Positions 23,531-35,203 of a DNA stretch of 64,000 nucleotides are shown here, piece by piece. Position 1 is the first letter of the stretch, and each line of letters starts with the position of its first letter. The stretch is from the NCBI GenBank assembly GCA_025175895.1, contig CM046006.1, positions 62,020,288 through 62,084,287 on the forward strand, given 5' to 3'. This DNA is from Wurfbainia villosa (taxonomy: Eukaryota; Streptophyta; Magnoliopsida; Zingiberales; Zingiberaceae). The translations under genes and the position numbers were made by a program. The notes beneath the pieces are model-generated. The model was not told the origin of the DNA and searched no databases. It saw only the letters and a program-made list of their open reading frames with translations.

Positions 23531-24253
23531 ACACAACGGAAACATACTACAATCTCAAAAACGACAACACACATGCATACCGGTATGACTAACACTGACT
23601 CAGGACACCATAATAAAACTAGAAAGGAAGAAAGGGGTACAACATCAATAGGCACAACTACAATCATCACATAAAACAAATCCATAACAGAACACCAATG
23701 AAAACACCAAAAATTCGGACTCTCAGAGTTGAGATGAGACGATGCCAGCCAGCGGTGCTCCAAGTCCATCACGAAGTCAACTACCTGTTACCTGGGCGAC
23801 AGAAAAACCCAAGGTCCGTTGGGGGGTGAGTAAAACTCAGCAGGTAATAGAAAACATGTATATATGTAATATCACATGTATTTCGACGACATAATCTAGA
23901 TGTACAACAGGTATATCAGCATAGTATATAAATACAAGCATATACCATCTAACCAAATGAATAACATAAAATGCAGACATACCTGAAGTCTGCTACGCTA
24001 CTCTGATCCAACCTGAACATATATCCAACATATATATATAACAGGAAGAATAATACCAACTCATAATCTACTCATGCTACAGGTCAAGGTATCTAATGGT
24101 CATCAACACATACCGATTCGACCTGATATAACATATGCAAGAAACATGCATGAATATGATGTACAATCAAATGCAGCAAGCATAATACAATCAAATGCAA
24201 CATCACAATAAGCATATATATATAGACTGCATCTATATATGTATACTAATCAC

Positions 24254-24256
<3 letters not shown>

Positions 24257-24332
<76 letters not shown>
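24257..24332. repeat. Second AT microsatellite in Gy LTR
   Basis: Uninterrupted (TA)38 over 76 bp, about 0.8 kb from the first. Confidence 0.97.
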
Positions 24333-24335
<3 letters not shown>

Positions 24336-24820
24336 GCATATATGTATATATATGGCAATATGCAAAAATGCAATAAGTCGGCAATGCAGCATGCATGGTC
24401 ATGTCAGCTCACCCTAAAGCTACCACGACTCCAGTGTGGCCTCGGTGGCTCGAGCATGACAACTGTCCCAACTCAACACCAACCACTACTCTCGAGTGGC
24501 CGAGTGGGCAGTATGATCGAGTAGCATATAAGCGTAAAGAGCAAGGATGGGGGTCCCTACTGTTGGCCACTCCGACAGTCACTACCCATGAGTGGTCGAG
24601 TGCCACACATGCAGGACTACGACATGCAAATCCAACTATCACCGTCTATAGTGATAGAGTGCGGCACCACAATGCTCTGCCCTCACACCGGTTACTCCTC
24701 CTATGAGTAACCATGGAGGCAGGATGACTGGCGACTCTCTCAACCACAAGGGAGACATGGTCACCAGCGTGCATGTAAATGACATGAATGCAATGTCTCA
24801 CATACAGACATCCACCATAG

Positions 24821-25025
24821 ACTCTCTATTCTACAGAGAATCATACTAACCAGATCAACGCACTCTCTATCCTACAGAGAGTCGTACTCAACTGATCATA
24901 ATACTCTCTATCCTATAGAGAGTCATACCAATCTAATCGACGCACTCTCTATCCTGTAGAGAGTCGTACTCAACTGATGGACGCACTCTCTATCATGTAG
25001 AGAGTCGTACTCATCTGATTATAAC
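24821..25025. repeat. 41-bp tandem repeat, five copies, each a hairpin
   Basis: Copies start at 24821, 24862, 24903, 24944 and 24985, an exact 41-bp period. Each holds ACTCTCTATCCTACAGAGAGT or a near variant, which folds on itself through ACTCTCTA/TAGAGAGT-type arms. The linkers vary more than the arms. Confidence 0.93.
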
Positions 25026-26789
25026 AAGCTAGGACCACCGGTCCGTAGTGACACACTAAGTATCATTCCCCTGACCATTTATACAATACATGGTCGGTGG
25101 TATCATGTAACCTAAGGATACTAGAACTAACCCTAGGTTCAAGACATTATCTAAATACGGATGACCTTTTTGCCCAATGTACAATCAGGTTGTCATCCGG
25201 ACTTTACTATTTGCACTTAACTTAAACAAATTCTAAGTTACTTACATCACCTATATGTATGACTCCTAATCATGGTAAAATAAACATGATAATAGCAATG
25301 GAGTTAATAGCCAATGATAAGTTTAAGCATACGATAATAAGAGCAGGGTCAAGATAATATGAACACCTAACATGCTCATATTTATGACTAAATCTGAATG
25401 CATTTACATCTACCGGACCAGGTAGGAAATTACCCACCTGCTTTGGAGACACCAATCGTCTTCATGTCCGCGAATTCGCCTCGCATCAAAGTCATAATCT
25501 TTGCTTCAATCACAACCAACTTCATAATCCACTTATGGAAATCTGATCTGCCCACCTTTTTAACTGCAAATAAATCCCATGATAACACCCAAAATCTAAT
25601 TATAATTTATACACCGATCTAATTATTCTAGCAACACAGTTATGCATTCTCCTTCAAGAATTAAACATCTAATGTATAACATACAATTCAAGGCTTACCT
25701 TCAACTGTTAAAATCAACCACAACTCACCCAGAAAACCTCCCACAGCTGATCACCCAAAAATCCAATCGACTGGAATCTTCTCGTCTCCCACCAATCGAA
25801 CACCAAACAAACCATCGAGGCAGCACCCCCCCCTTCACGAGCCATGTTGTTCACCGGGGACAGACCACGATGATGAACATCTGGAGCAACGATCGACGGA
25901 GGCAGCAACAACATCACAGACAAGGGCATCACCATCCACGATCAATGTTGGCCGACGACCCTTGTTGCTTGCGGATCAGAGGAGAAATGTGACCACAATA
26001 ATCACTCACACTGAAAGGGACCGAGGAATCACAGCCTACCCTAATGCAGCTGGAACTGGCGGTGATGCAGAGGGTCAATGTTGTTCCATCCGCGACTGTA
26101 GCGGCGCACGAACGAGAAACCACTTGTCGGTACGATGGTCAGAGCGATAAAAAAAAAAGGATACCGATGATCGGGAGGCAAGTGATGTCGATCGGTGGAA
26201 GAGGGAGGCTGTTGGCGCTCGTCGTCCGGATCGACAGAGCACGGCAAGGAAATTCTACGACACAACTAGGGCAAAGCACTCGGGCTGCTTGTTTGGTCGA
26301 ACACCGATGAGACGAGCACAAGTGGTCGACGTCGATCTGAGTTGGTGATGATCACCGCCAGATCTAGGGAACTCGAGGAAAGTCGGCCGCCGAGACTATC
26401 TGTGGTGGCCGAAGACTCACCGCCCGGCAGCGAATAGGCGACGAAGCGAGTCCCGCTCGGGTGACGGCGGCGAGTGAAGCAGCAGCGGCGAGTGGCGCGG
26501 CGACGGCGAGCGATTTGGAGGAGGAAAGTCGCACGGGGGAATGAGGAGAAGGAAAGGTCGGGATCGCGGAGAAGAAAAGATGAGTCGCGAACACACAGAA
26601 ACCAACGGGAAATAAACCATTTAATACTAAACATGCTTTACGAAAGCCTGTTCACTTTATCCCCATGAAATATCCATAGAACCTCCATTTAAATCCAGAA
26701 AAATTTCTAAAAATTTCTGGAAAGATTCTATAAGAAATTTATTAATTAACAAGGGTATTAATTAATTTTTTTTTCCTCAGTATTTTACA

Positions 26790-28199
26790 CGAAGTTTCCT
26801 ACCTTCAATTATTTACATGGTGTGTCATTGATTATAGGAGGAAACCGTGTCCTATATATTAGGATGATGATGTCCCCTTGAGGATCTCATAAGGTTCATC
26901 ATGTAAACCCTGCAGGTGGACTTGGTCTTGCATGATGATAAGGTTGAGTGGTACTACTCATGGAGTTAGATGTTGATTAATTAATTGTCAGTAAATTAAA
27001 TAATTGACGGATATTCGAGATCTTAAACACGGAGAGATATTTGTACAATTAATATATGGAGCCCATATTTATTTATAGGGGTTGGTGAGGTAGATCAATG
27101 ATAATCCTCTAGTGGAATGAATTATCATTAATGGATCAGATTTTATGTGGGTCGGATCCATTGGGTGGCCAAGATCCAACTCCTCCTCATGGTCCCTATT
27201 GTAGCCTATTAAAAACCTCATGAAGCCTAGATCCGATGGTGGAAAATGGAAGTCTAGATCTGACGGTGGAGGTTAAATCTCTAGATCCGATGGTGGAGAT
27301 TAAATCTCTAGAATCGATGGTGGAGATTAAATCTCTAGATCCGACGATGGAGATTAAAAGGAGGCTTAAGCCTAGCTCTATAAAAGGAGGGCTTAGGGCT
27401 TGGGCGGCAACTAATGGTTTTGGATGCTAGGGTTAGGGTTTGGCTTGGGCGGCAAGGAGGAGAAGTGTTGTTAGGGTTTTGTCTCCTTGGCCGACGGCAC
27501 AAGAGGATCTAAGGTTTGTTTTCCTTGGTTTTTCCCTCTTGGCCGGCACACCACCATCTTTTCCTAGGGCAGGCGGTGCCACCCTCTCCTCCTCTCCTTT
27601 GGCCGGCGGCAAGATATCAATCTTGGCCGGCAATTCCATCTCCCTCTCCTTGGTGGCCGGCGGCAACAACAAAGAGGAGAAGGTTGCTTGATCTTTCTCC
27701 AAAGGAATTGTGTCCGGAACTAGAAAGGAGAAGAAGGTAGCTTGTTATCTTCCTTTGTTCGGAATGAACAAGGAAAGAAGATTCGTGATCTAGGAGGCTT
27801 CATCTCTTGGAGAATCGTTGCCCACACAACATCCAAGAGGAGGATAGGACATACAATAGAAGACCTTGAGGTAAACAAGAGGTATAATTCTTGTTTTGGT
27901 TTCCTTTTGTTTCTTTGTATGATGTAATTAATTGCATGTGGCTAATTTACTTGGACCCCGAAGACAAACACAAAAACCGGCGATCCGTACATCGTCTATT
28001 CCGCGGCTAATCGAAGAAAACAGGTAGGTTGCTTGAACAAAAAGTTTGTTCAAGTGACCACTCTAATCGAATAGTACGATGATGGATCGGTTGCTTGGGT
28101 AATCCCTCTTCGTCAAGGATTATTTTTTTTTATCCGGGGATGAAGATGGGATCGCCATGCAAAAGCGACCGAGATGGGAAGCGAAGCTTCGGATCCACA
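26790..28199 (+). repeat. X: unclassified LTR-like noncoding sequence
   Basis: About 1.4 kb between the Gy LTR and the decayed S4 gag. It has the texture of a plant Copia LTR on the plus strand: AT-rich start, a stretch around CCCTGCAGGTGGACTTGG, a GC-rich leader-like part with repeated GGCCGGC (27490-27665), then splice-donor-like GAGGTAAAC. I find no partner LTR, clear TG/CA end or duplication. It holds a 27-bp tandem repeat (27227-27361) and a tight hairpin, CTTGAACAAA/TTTGTTCAAG (28032-28054). Small open frames here look incidental. Confidence 0.45.
27227..27361 (+). repeat. 27-bp tandem repeat, five copies
   Basis: Five units of about 27 bp based on CTAGATCCGATGGTGGAGAT. The period is a multiple of three, so one frame reads a repeated DPMVEIKSL-type peptide. 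I take this as a consequence of the period, not as a gene. Confidence 0.9.
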
Positions 28200-29688
28200 C
28201 CCTTCATGGTCCTTAGGAACCCATTACTAGTTGGATCCTAAGTTTGTAATCAAAGCGGTCTTAGGGACCCATGCTTGGATATGTTTTTTTTGTCGACTTA
28301 CAATCGACATATACGACTTGTGTGTCGTATTTGAGCTATACCCTAGTTCGACCTTGTTGTACACGACCCTTTACGATCTAAGTAGGAGGTCAAGTCCCTT
28401 GGATCCCAAAGTAAACCTTTCCAATGTATTCCTAAGATCTTCGACTTGACTTTTCAAGAGTGAGTTCTCAACTTTAAGCTTTTCCACCCGAGTTGAGTCC
28501 TCCTCTCGAACTCGACTAGTCGAAGAGGTTAGGGAGACCTCGTGTTTGAGGAGTTTAACCTCCTCAACCAGGGTCTCGACCTTGGACTCGGACTTAGATA
28601 ATTTCCTAGTTAAGAATTTAATCGCACTATAAAGAGTACTAATAAGGGATCGACTTACCTTAAGTGTATCTCTTGAACCGGATGCGGACCCGTGGCTTGT
28701 CTTGAATAGAGCTTCGTAGTCTGATTCATCTTTGGGTTCAAACTCGTGCTCCGATTCTGACTTCATCTCCGATTCAACTGGTTTATCCATGAAGATGTGA
28801 TAATCATCTTCTTCCTCTGATGCTTCTTCCCACGTAGCGTTGAGTGCCCTTTTGAGTTTCGGTTCTTTGCTCTTGAGCTTCGGACATTAGGACTTGATAT
28901 GTCCAAACCCGTTGCATTCGTAACACCTAACATTAGAACTTTTAGGCTTACCTTCGTTGGGTCGAGTGACAGTTCACTTTCGGCCCTTGACCATCCTCCG
29001 TACTAGGTTGACTAGTTCGGCCTCCATTTCTGGGTCGACCTCCGAATCGGACTCATCTTCTTCTTCCTCCTTCGGGGGTGGCTTGTTCGCGGTTTTCTTC
29101 TTTGAACCTGCAAAAAGTGTTATACCCTTCTCGGTTTTCTTCTTCGACCATGGATGCCCACAAGGTGGTCCTATGAAATGAGCTTAGTACATACCTGATA
29201 AGGTCACGGTTTTCAACCTTTTGTCCGATTGTGTGTAGGTTGTTGACGATATCTTGAACCTGAGCATGGAATTGTGTCGCCGTCTCATGTTCCTGCATTT
29301 TTAGATTATACAACCCATTGAAAAGGAGATCACGCTTACATTCCTTGGCTTCATCGGTCCCTTCGTGTAGTTCGACCAACTTTGTCCATAAGTCTTTGGC
29401 ACTGATGAATGGGCTGACGCGATTAAACTCCTCCTTGGACAAGCCGCATTAGAGGATTTGAGTCGCCTTGGCGTCGGCTTCAACTTGTCTTTTTGTAACA
29501 TTGGTCCATTGGTCATAATCCAAAGATTCACCCACTTCATTAGTTGGCAGTGTGAATCCCGTTTGGATTATGATCCACATCTCAATTTGGGTCTTAATGA
29601 AGCACTCCATCCGACCCTTCTAATAACGGAAGTCATCTCCATTGTAAAACGGAGGTTGGACGGTGCTAAAACCCTCGAGATGGGCCAT
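28200..29688 (-). pseudogene. S4 gag, broken
   Basis: Starts at ATG 29688 in the family context (MAHLEGFST). Stops replace a Trp in the FRYWKGRM motif (near 29622) and a Gln before CGLSK (near 29450). UBN2 pieces are clear at 29442-29053, but a deletion removes the end of that domain after TTLWASMV. A CCHC zinc knuckle, CYECNGFGHIKS, is present near 28880-28925 with a stop inside it. The C-terminal coiled coil (28790-28371) ends near WVPK motifs at about 28210-28270. Confidence 0.85.
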
Positions 29689-29903
29689 TGATACAAAAAA
29701 AAACAATAGAATGAAGAAGAAAAACCTAGCAACGACACAAACGACCGAAATGTACCAAGACTCGCGTCTTGGATTAGTAGCGTGGGAGAAAAACTAAACG
29801 AATGAAAGAGTAAAAAAAATTCAAAATAAATAGAAAAAAAAATCTGTAGAAAAGCTAGATTGGTGGTTTCACCAAATCTTAGCACCCCGGCTCTGATACC
29901 AAT
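29689..29903 (-). other. S4 leader and primer-binding site
   Basis: About 215 bp with no coding. GGCTCTGATACCA (29889-29901) is the tRNA-Met primer site on the minus strand. Confidence 0.85.
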
Positions 29904-29964
29904 TGTTGGATCGAGCGGATCGCTAGAGGGGGGTGAATAGCAATAAAAACTTTCATTTGTTTTC
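29904..29964 (-). repeat. S4 5' LTR, first 61 bp
   Basis: Starts TGTTGGATCGAGCGG and carries GCTAGAGGGGGGTGAATAG. It ends with TTTTC (29960-29964), the duplication made by S2, and resumes at 44311. Confidence 0.92.
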
Positions 29965-31414
29965 TGTAGGGTCGATGTGTGGCCGGCTAGAGGGGGTGAA
30001 TAGCCCTCTTTCGTTCGATGGTGGAATTTACTCGTTCTCGTTGCGTCGCTCGTCTACAATTGTCATTAGCGCAGTGGAAACAATAGAAACAATAATAATA
30101 CTAACAACAATAAAAGCATATGCAAGCACACACGATATACGCGGTTCGGAACCGAATGGTTCCTACTCCATGGGTGAGCTCACCGAGCTCTAGTTATGCG
30201 CACGACACTAACTAAACCCCTTCTCGACTACACGTCGGAGGTGGAGAAACCTCTCACAAACTATTACAACAGTAATACTACAAGAAATACAAAGATACTA
30301 AGAAATACAAGTAAAGAACGCTTTACAATCCTTTGCTTTGAACCCTTTCTTGTTGCTTGCTTTGGATGACTCTTGAAGGACTGGAATGCAGCAACAATTC
30401 CCCTCTAATCGCTTCCTTAAAGTCTTTTCGAAATCCTCCCACTTGAGCTCCATTTATAACCTGCATCAAGCTGTTTTTGCGCCCAGCAGTCGACTGCCAA
30501 AAGGCCCCAGTTGACTGCCCCTGTAGCCATTGTCTCACAACGGCGAGATCCACGTTGGATAAGTTCCAACAGATCACCTACCAATCGATCGATCCCATGG
30601 CGCCGATCGTGACCTAGTAGTCGATCGCCTGACGGCTCACGGAGTGTTCTCGGCATCACGACATTCCGATCGATTGCCATCCTTGGCATCGATCGCTCGA
30701 CATCACCGATCGCAATCCATGGTAGTCGACTACCAAGCACAAAACCACAAGTCTAACACCAGTCGAACCCTAGTCGACTTGGATCAGTCGAACCAGCACC
30801 TGTGCCATTCGACTGCTGTCGGGCAAAACCTCAAACACCAAGTTGTTTGAGCATCCGACCATCGGGTAAACCCTCAAACATCAAGTTTGAGCCTCCGACA
30901 CTCAGTCTTAGCCACTTGGCCAAGTCCACCTTATCCCTCATGGAGTTCCCCACCGAAGCTCTCTTCCCTTGGCCTACGTCTCTCGGATGCGCCAAGCGCA
31001 TGGCTTCGCAACGCCATCCTTCGCATCTCATGCCCTAGAAGTATGCTTCCTTTGGGCTCACTCCATTCGCTCCCCGATCAGCAGTCCCTCGGATGCACCA
31101 AGCGCACGACTTCGCAATGCCATCCTTCACCGACTCAAGGACCCCGAGCCTAGTGAACTTACCAAGTCCTCAAGACTTCCCTCATGCAACTAATCGTATG
31201 GCTTCGCAATGCATTTCTCACAAAGCACCAAGTGCACGACTTCGCAATGCTTTGAACTTTTCCCACACCAAGTTTCATGCTTGGATTTTCCATGCCAACA
31301 CCATGTTGGAATTTCCCATGACAATCCCATGTCATGAGTTTTGTCTATCATCAAAATACTATCAAAGTATTGCTCGAGTCAAACTCGAGTCAACCTGGGC
31401 CGATTGCACAAACA
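29965..31414 (-). repeat. S2 3' LTR (1450 bp)
   Basis: Starts TGTAGGG and ends GCACAAACA. It contains CAGTCGACTG at 30487-30496 and related sites to 30800, but several sites are CGATCGAT here where the sister LTR has CAGTCGACT. Region 30985-31255 has four irregular copies of a unit with CACCAAGCGCACGACTTCGC. No coding content. Confidence 0.94.
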
Positions 31415-32971
31415 ATCTCCCCCTTTTTGATGATTGACAAAACTACCATCTCAAGTCTACCAATTCTCATATCCCAATGAGAATTCCAATGACCCCTAAT
31501 TGGTAACTTGGTAACTTCTCCCCCTTTTTGACACCACATCAAAAAGGTCCTCAAGGGTTTCAATGTCTCATATCCCAATGAGATCTTACAATCTTCCCCT
31601 TGGTATGCCCTCAATCTTTCTAGTGATCCCATATCACTTAAGAGAGGCAACCCAACTTTCCTCCCATGAGGAAATACACATCCATCTTACCATGATGGAT
31701 ACCTCCCCCTAGAGGCTTGCTCCCCCTTGACCATTGCACCAACAATGTCTTTGGAGAGTCCCTAAGCCAATAGGAACATTTAACCAATCAAAATTAAGGC
31801 AAAGTTCAACAATGAACTCTCATCCACCTTAAAATTGATACTCTCCCTAAACCCTTCTCCTAATCCATGTCTAATGGATTTCCACCCTTTCTAATGCTCT
31901 CCCAAGCATGTCCTAGGGTTAGGAGTGGTTAGGGGACCTTAACCTAGCTGAACATGGGCCTAACCAGCAAGGTTTAACCCAAAATCAGCTTGGGCAGTCA
32001 ATTGTAAATCATTGCATTTGCGATCGACTAATAATCGCATTTGCGATTTCAAAGATTCAGAAATGGATTTCTAAAATCCATAAGTAAATATACATAATTT
32101 TAAAAATTTTGAAAATTCATACGTATAATACTTATCATAAACACTATAGGTGAAAAATATTTAAAAATTATTTTGCCCCCTAAATTAGGAGATTGATACA
32201 AAGTCCAAAAGTTTAAAAAAGCTTCAATAAAGAGCCCTCTTTGTATCATCCCATTCAATGGTGATAGCTATCAGAAGATAGACTTCACCAAGGTTTTTCA
32301 AAATGTTTTTGAAACTTTTAATTTCTTTTTCCTAAACATCTCACTTATATCTAGATGTGTAAAACACATACAAGTCAAGTTTTTAGTGAGATGTGGGTTT
32401 TTGTTCTTTTAATGGTTTCATGCATATTTCTAGGCAATATTATTTGAATCCCATCAAATTATGCCATAGTCCTTAAATCCATTTTAATTATATGCATGAT
32501 GATGATTATGGCATAGATATGATATGAATAAAAGCATATGTCAAAATCATGATGTCATGGCATGTAAGAGAAATCTAAGCATACATGACATCTAAAAATA
32601 ATTCTAAACATGATCATGACATTTTTATAGATAATAATGAAAATGATGTCATGACATAGCAAGGAAAATAAATCATGGCAAGAAAAGTGTGCTAAGGTAT
32701 AGAATACCTAAGTGTTGAATCCAAATTGCCATTTTTTAGGGTTAAGTCTATTTTTGCCTTAATGCCAATATCTCCCAAGTGTGCCATAAACCCAAAATGG
32801 CACACCAATACCTCTAAGACATAATTGTGTCAATTTAATCATTTTTCAACTTCTCAAAGCATATTGGCACATCCTAATGTGTCAACTCACAATGGCTAGG
32901 TTAACTACCCATCCACTTAGGGTTGACACACCCTAACCCATCTAGCGTGAATCGATCACGCTTCTAGGAAC
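31415..32971 (-). other. S2 noncoding tail with polypurine tracts and hairpin
   Basis: The true polypurine tract is at 31415-31431 (plus strand ATCTCCCCCTTTTTGAT). Internal copies lie at 31515-31532, 31702-31714 and 31720-31732. TGCACCAACA at 31735-31744 mimics the LTR end. The hairpin ACATCTCACT (32336-32345) and AGTGAGATGT (32385-32394) has a perfect 10-bp stem. No coding seen over 1.5 kb. Confidence 0.82.
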
Positions 32972-34516
32972 TCAATACCTATTGAAGCTCCTTGGGTTAA
33001 CAAGGTATTCCCTAGGGATAACTTCCCTAGATACCTTCCTAATGACCCTTTTAGGCTTTAAAGCCATAGTCTTTTGGATCTTTCCTAGGTCAACTCTAGA
33101 GGTGACTCCTCCTTTGACCTTCCTAGTGGCTACATTTGATTTCTTTGAGGTCTTAGCCACTAAGCACACACCATGGCTAGTCTTAGGGATAACTTCCCTA
33201 TTAGCCTTGATTTTTCTAGACCTAGATGTGGTTCCATAATTAAAAGGAACATTATGGTAGGACATAGGTTTGTGACCCAAACCTTTCTTGCCCTTAGACA
33301 TTTCTTGTTTCCTAGGTCTTGACTTTTGTACATTAGACCCCTTAACCGAATTTGAGATGATTGTTAGGGTCTTCTCCAATTTTTCTAGCCTGGACCTCAA
33401 GGCTTGGTTTTATAGCTCTAATTTTCCCAATTTTGAATTTTCATTTATCCTTTGGGAAATGTTCTTCTTCTTAGGCATGTGTCTACCCTTCTTAAGGTTA
33501 ATGCCTAGATGGTTTTCAACTCTCCTAATGGACTCTTTAGGTAAAATAGGTCTAGTGTTTTGAGTCCTAGGTTTGTCCTTAGAGAAACTAACATGCTTAG
33601 CACCTAAACAATAAACCTTATTTCTACTAGCATGCTTTTCATTAATAATAGCAAGAGAGCTAAAATAATTCTTAGCATGCTTTTTAGCTTTAGGAATTAA
33701 AGGTGCATAATTTAAATTTACCTTAGGGTTAGCTTTAGAAGCTCCCCCTACATGAGATACACCTTCTTGCCCTTTCTTCCTCCCCCTAGGGCATTGACTT
33801 CGGTAATGTCCCCTTTGATTGCATTTAAAGCACACAATGTGCTCTTTGCTCTTAATTGAGGGGACTTGGGCATCCTTTGACTTTGGGTTGACTTTTGGTG
33901 CCGATGCCTTTTCTTTAGCCAATTTAGGGCATTTGCTCTTGTAATGCCCTTTCTCCCTACACTCAAAGCATATTATGTGATTTTTATTTAAAATAACAAC
34001 ACTTGAGTTACCTAGGGAGGTGGAGGATTCTTCTTGATCACATCTTCCGGAGGTAGATGCTTCATTTTGACTTTGCTCCGGAATAGAAACCCTTTCCTCC
34101 CCCTCAATGCTAGAGGTGGAGGTCTCCACCAAATCATCAACATCTTCAAATGTTGTGGGTGCTTCTTCCTCGGCATTCTCCTCTACTTGTGTCGGTTGGG
34201 AGTTTTCTTGAAATTTTATTATCTTATTCCATAGCTCCCTTGCATCCCTATAGTCACCCAATCTAGACCAAATATAGTTAGGTAACAAATCACTAAGTAA
34301 TTTTATTACCTTGAGATTTGTCTTGAAGTCCTTAATTTGATCTTGGGTCCACCTTGACTTCTCAATTGGCTTATTGTCTTTGTCCTTAGGCATCTCAAAA
34401 CCGTTTTCTACAATAATCATAAAATCAAAATCGGTTTCGATATATATCTCCATCCGTTTCTTCCACCAAGCAAAATCTCCATCGAATTTCAGTGGATGGA
34501 TGTTGTAGCCGGCCAT
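32972..34516 (-). pseudogene. S2 gag with two zinc knuckles, two stops
   Basis: Starts at ATG 34516 (MAGYNIHPLKFDG); upstream ATG at 34573 overlaps the primer site and is not used. The first half of the UBN2 capsid domain is present (WWKKRMEIY, ARELWNKIIKF). The second half, about 100 residues, is absent and replaced by an acidic linker. Two perfect CCHC knuckles follow, CFECREKGHYKSKC and CFKCNQRGHYRSQC. A stop near 33407 interrupts the coiled coil (GAG to TAA). The frame continues to 32972 with EYLVNPRSFNRY, where a stop replaces the Trp of the WVPRS motif. Confidence 0.88.
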
Positions 34517-34574
34517 CTTATAATGCTTGTGTTGGTGGTTAGTCCTTGACAAGCTCCTTGGCTCTGATACCACT
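34517..34574 (-). promoter_or_regulatory. S2 short leader and primer-binding site
   Basis: GGCTCTGATACCA (34560-34572), tRNA-Met primer site on the minus strand, two bases from the LTR. The leader is only about 45 bp. Confidence 0.9.
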
Positions 34575-35203
34575 AGTAGGGTCGATGTGTGGCCGGCTAG
34601 AGGGGGTGAATAGCCCTCTTTCGTTCGATGGTGGAATTTACTCGTTCTCGTTGCGTCGCTCGTCTACAATTGTCGTTAGCGCAGCGGAAACAATAATAAT
34701 ACTAACAACAATACAAGCATATGCAAGCACACACGATATACGTGGTTCGGAACCAAATGGTTCCTACTCCACGGGCGAGCTCACCGAGCTCTAGTTATTC
34801 GTATGACACTAACTAAACTCCTTCTCGACTACATGTCAGAGGTAAAGAAACCTCTCACAAGCTATTACAACAGTAATACTACAAGAACTACAAAGACACT
34901 AAGAAATACAAGTAAAGAACACTTTACAATCCTTTTCTTTGAACCCTTTCTTGTTGCTTGCTTTGGATGGCTCTTGAAGGACTGGAATGCAGCAGCAATT
35001 CCCCTCCAATCACTTCCTTAAAGTCTTTTCGAAATCCTCCCACTTGAGCTCCATTTATAACTTGCATCAAGCTATTTTTGCGCCCAACAATCGACTGCCA
35101 AAAGACCCCAGTCGACTGCCCCTGTAGCCGTTGTCTCACAACGGCCAGATCCACGTTGGATAAGTTCCAACGGATCACCTACCAGTCGACTACCAGTCCA
35201 TGG
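34575..35203 (-). repeat. S2 5' LTR, first part
   Basis: First 629 bp on the plus strand. The terminal T of TG has become A. CAGTCGACTG at 35109-35118. It ends with CATGG (35199-35203), the S3 duplication. Confidence 0.93.

Larger units (their letters stand above)
5401..26789 (-). mobile_element. Gy: degenerate Ty3/Gypsy chromovirus-like element, split by A1 and S1
   Basis: Own sequence is 5401-8946 plus 22937 (or 22942 after the duplication) to 26789. S1 lies between. On the minus strand the order is 5' LTR, tRNA-Met primer site, leader, gag, protease, RT, RNase H, integrase, which is the Ty3/Gypsy order. The long LTR, Met primer and CCHC gag suggest the Tekay/Del lineage. The 3' end lies left of A1, outside the window. 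Many stops and indels show it is the oldest layer on this side. Confidence 0.85.
23345..26789 (-). repeat. Gy 5' LTR (3445 bp)
   Basis: Plus strand begins TGTCATGCCCCG and ends TATTTTACA, so the sense LTR is TGTAAAATA...GGCATGACA with TG/CA ends. Only one LTR is present, so the outer end at 26789 rests on this terminus and the change of sequence there. It contains two AT microsatellites, a five-copy 41-bp hairpin repeat, and a GC-rich part (about 25800-26600) whose small frames look incidental. Confidence 0.75.

Noticed and set aside
23250..23772. Open frames of alternating Ile and Tyr on the minus strand
   Set aside because: They translate the (AT)37 microsatellite and have no other coding sign.
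24195..24524. Plus-strand frame of 109 codons
   Set aside because: Mostly the (TA)38 microsatellite inside the Gy LTR.
24821..25025. Possible CRISPR-like array
   Set aside because: Short tandem repeat with similar linkers in a plant LTR; no unique spacers and no cas genes.
25642..26634. Cluster of overlapping frames on both strands, some Arg/Ser-rich
   Set aside because: They lie in the GC-rich part of the Gy LTR, overlap in several frames and show no domain.
30644..31437. Plus-strand frames of 66-114 codons in the S2 LTR and their twins at 43459-44324
   Set aside because: LTR repeat sequence, no domain, and frames do not agree between the two LTRs.
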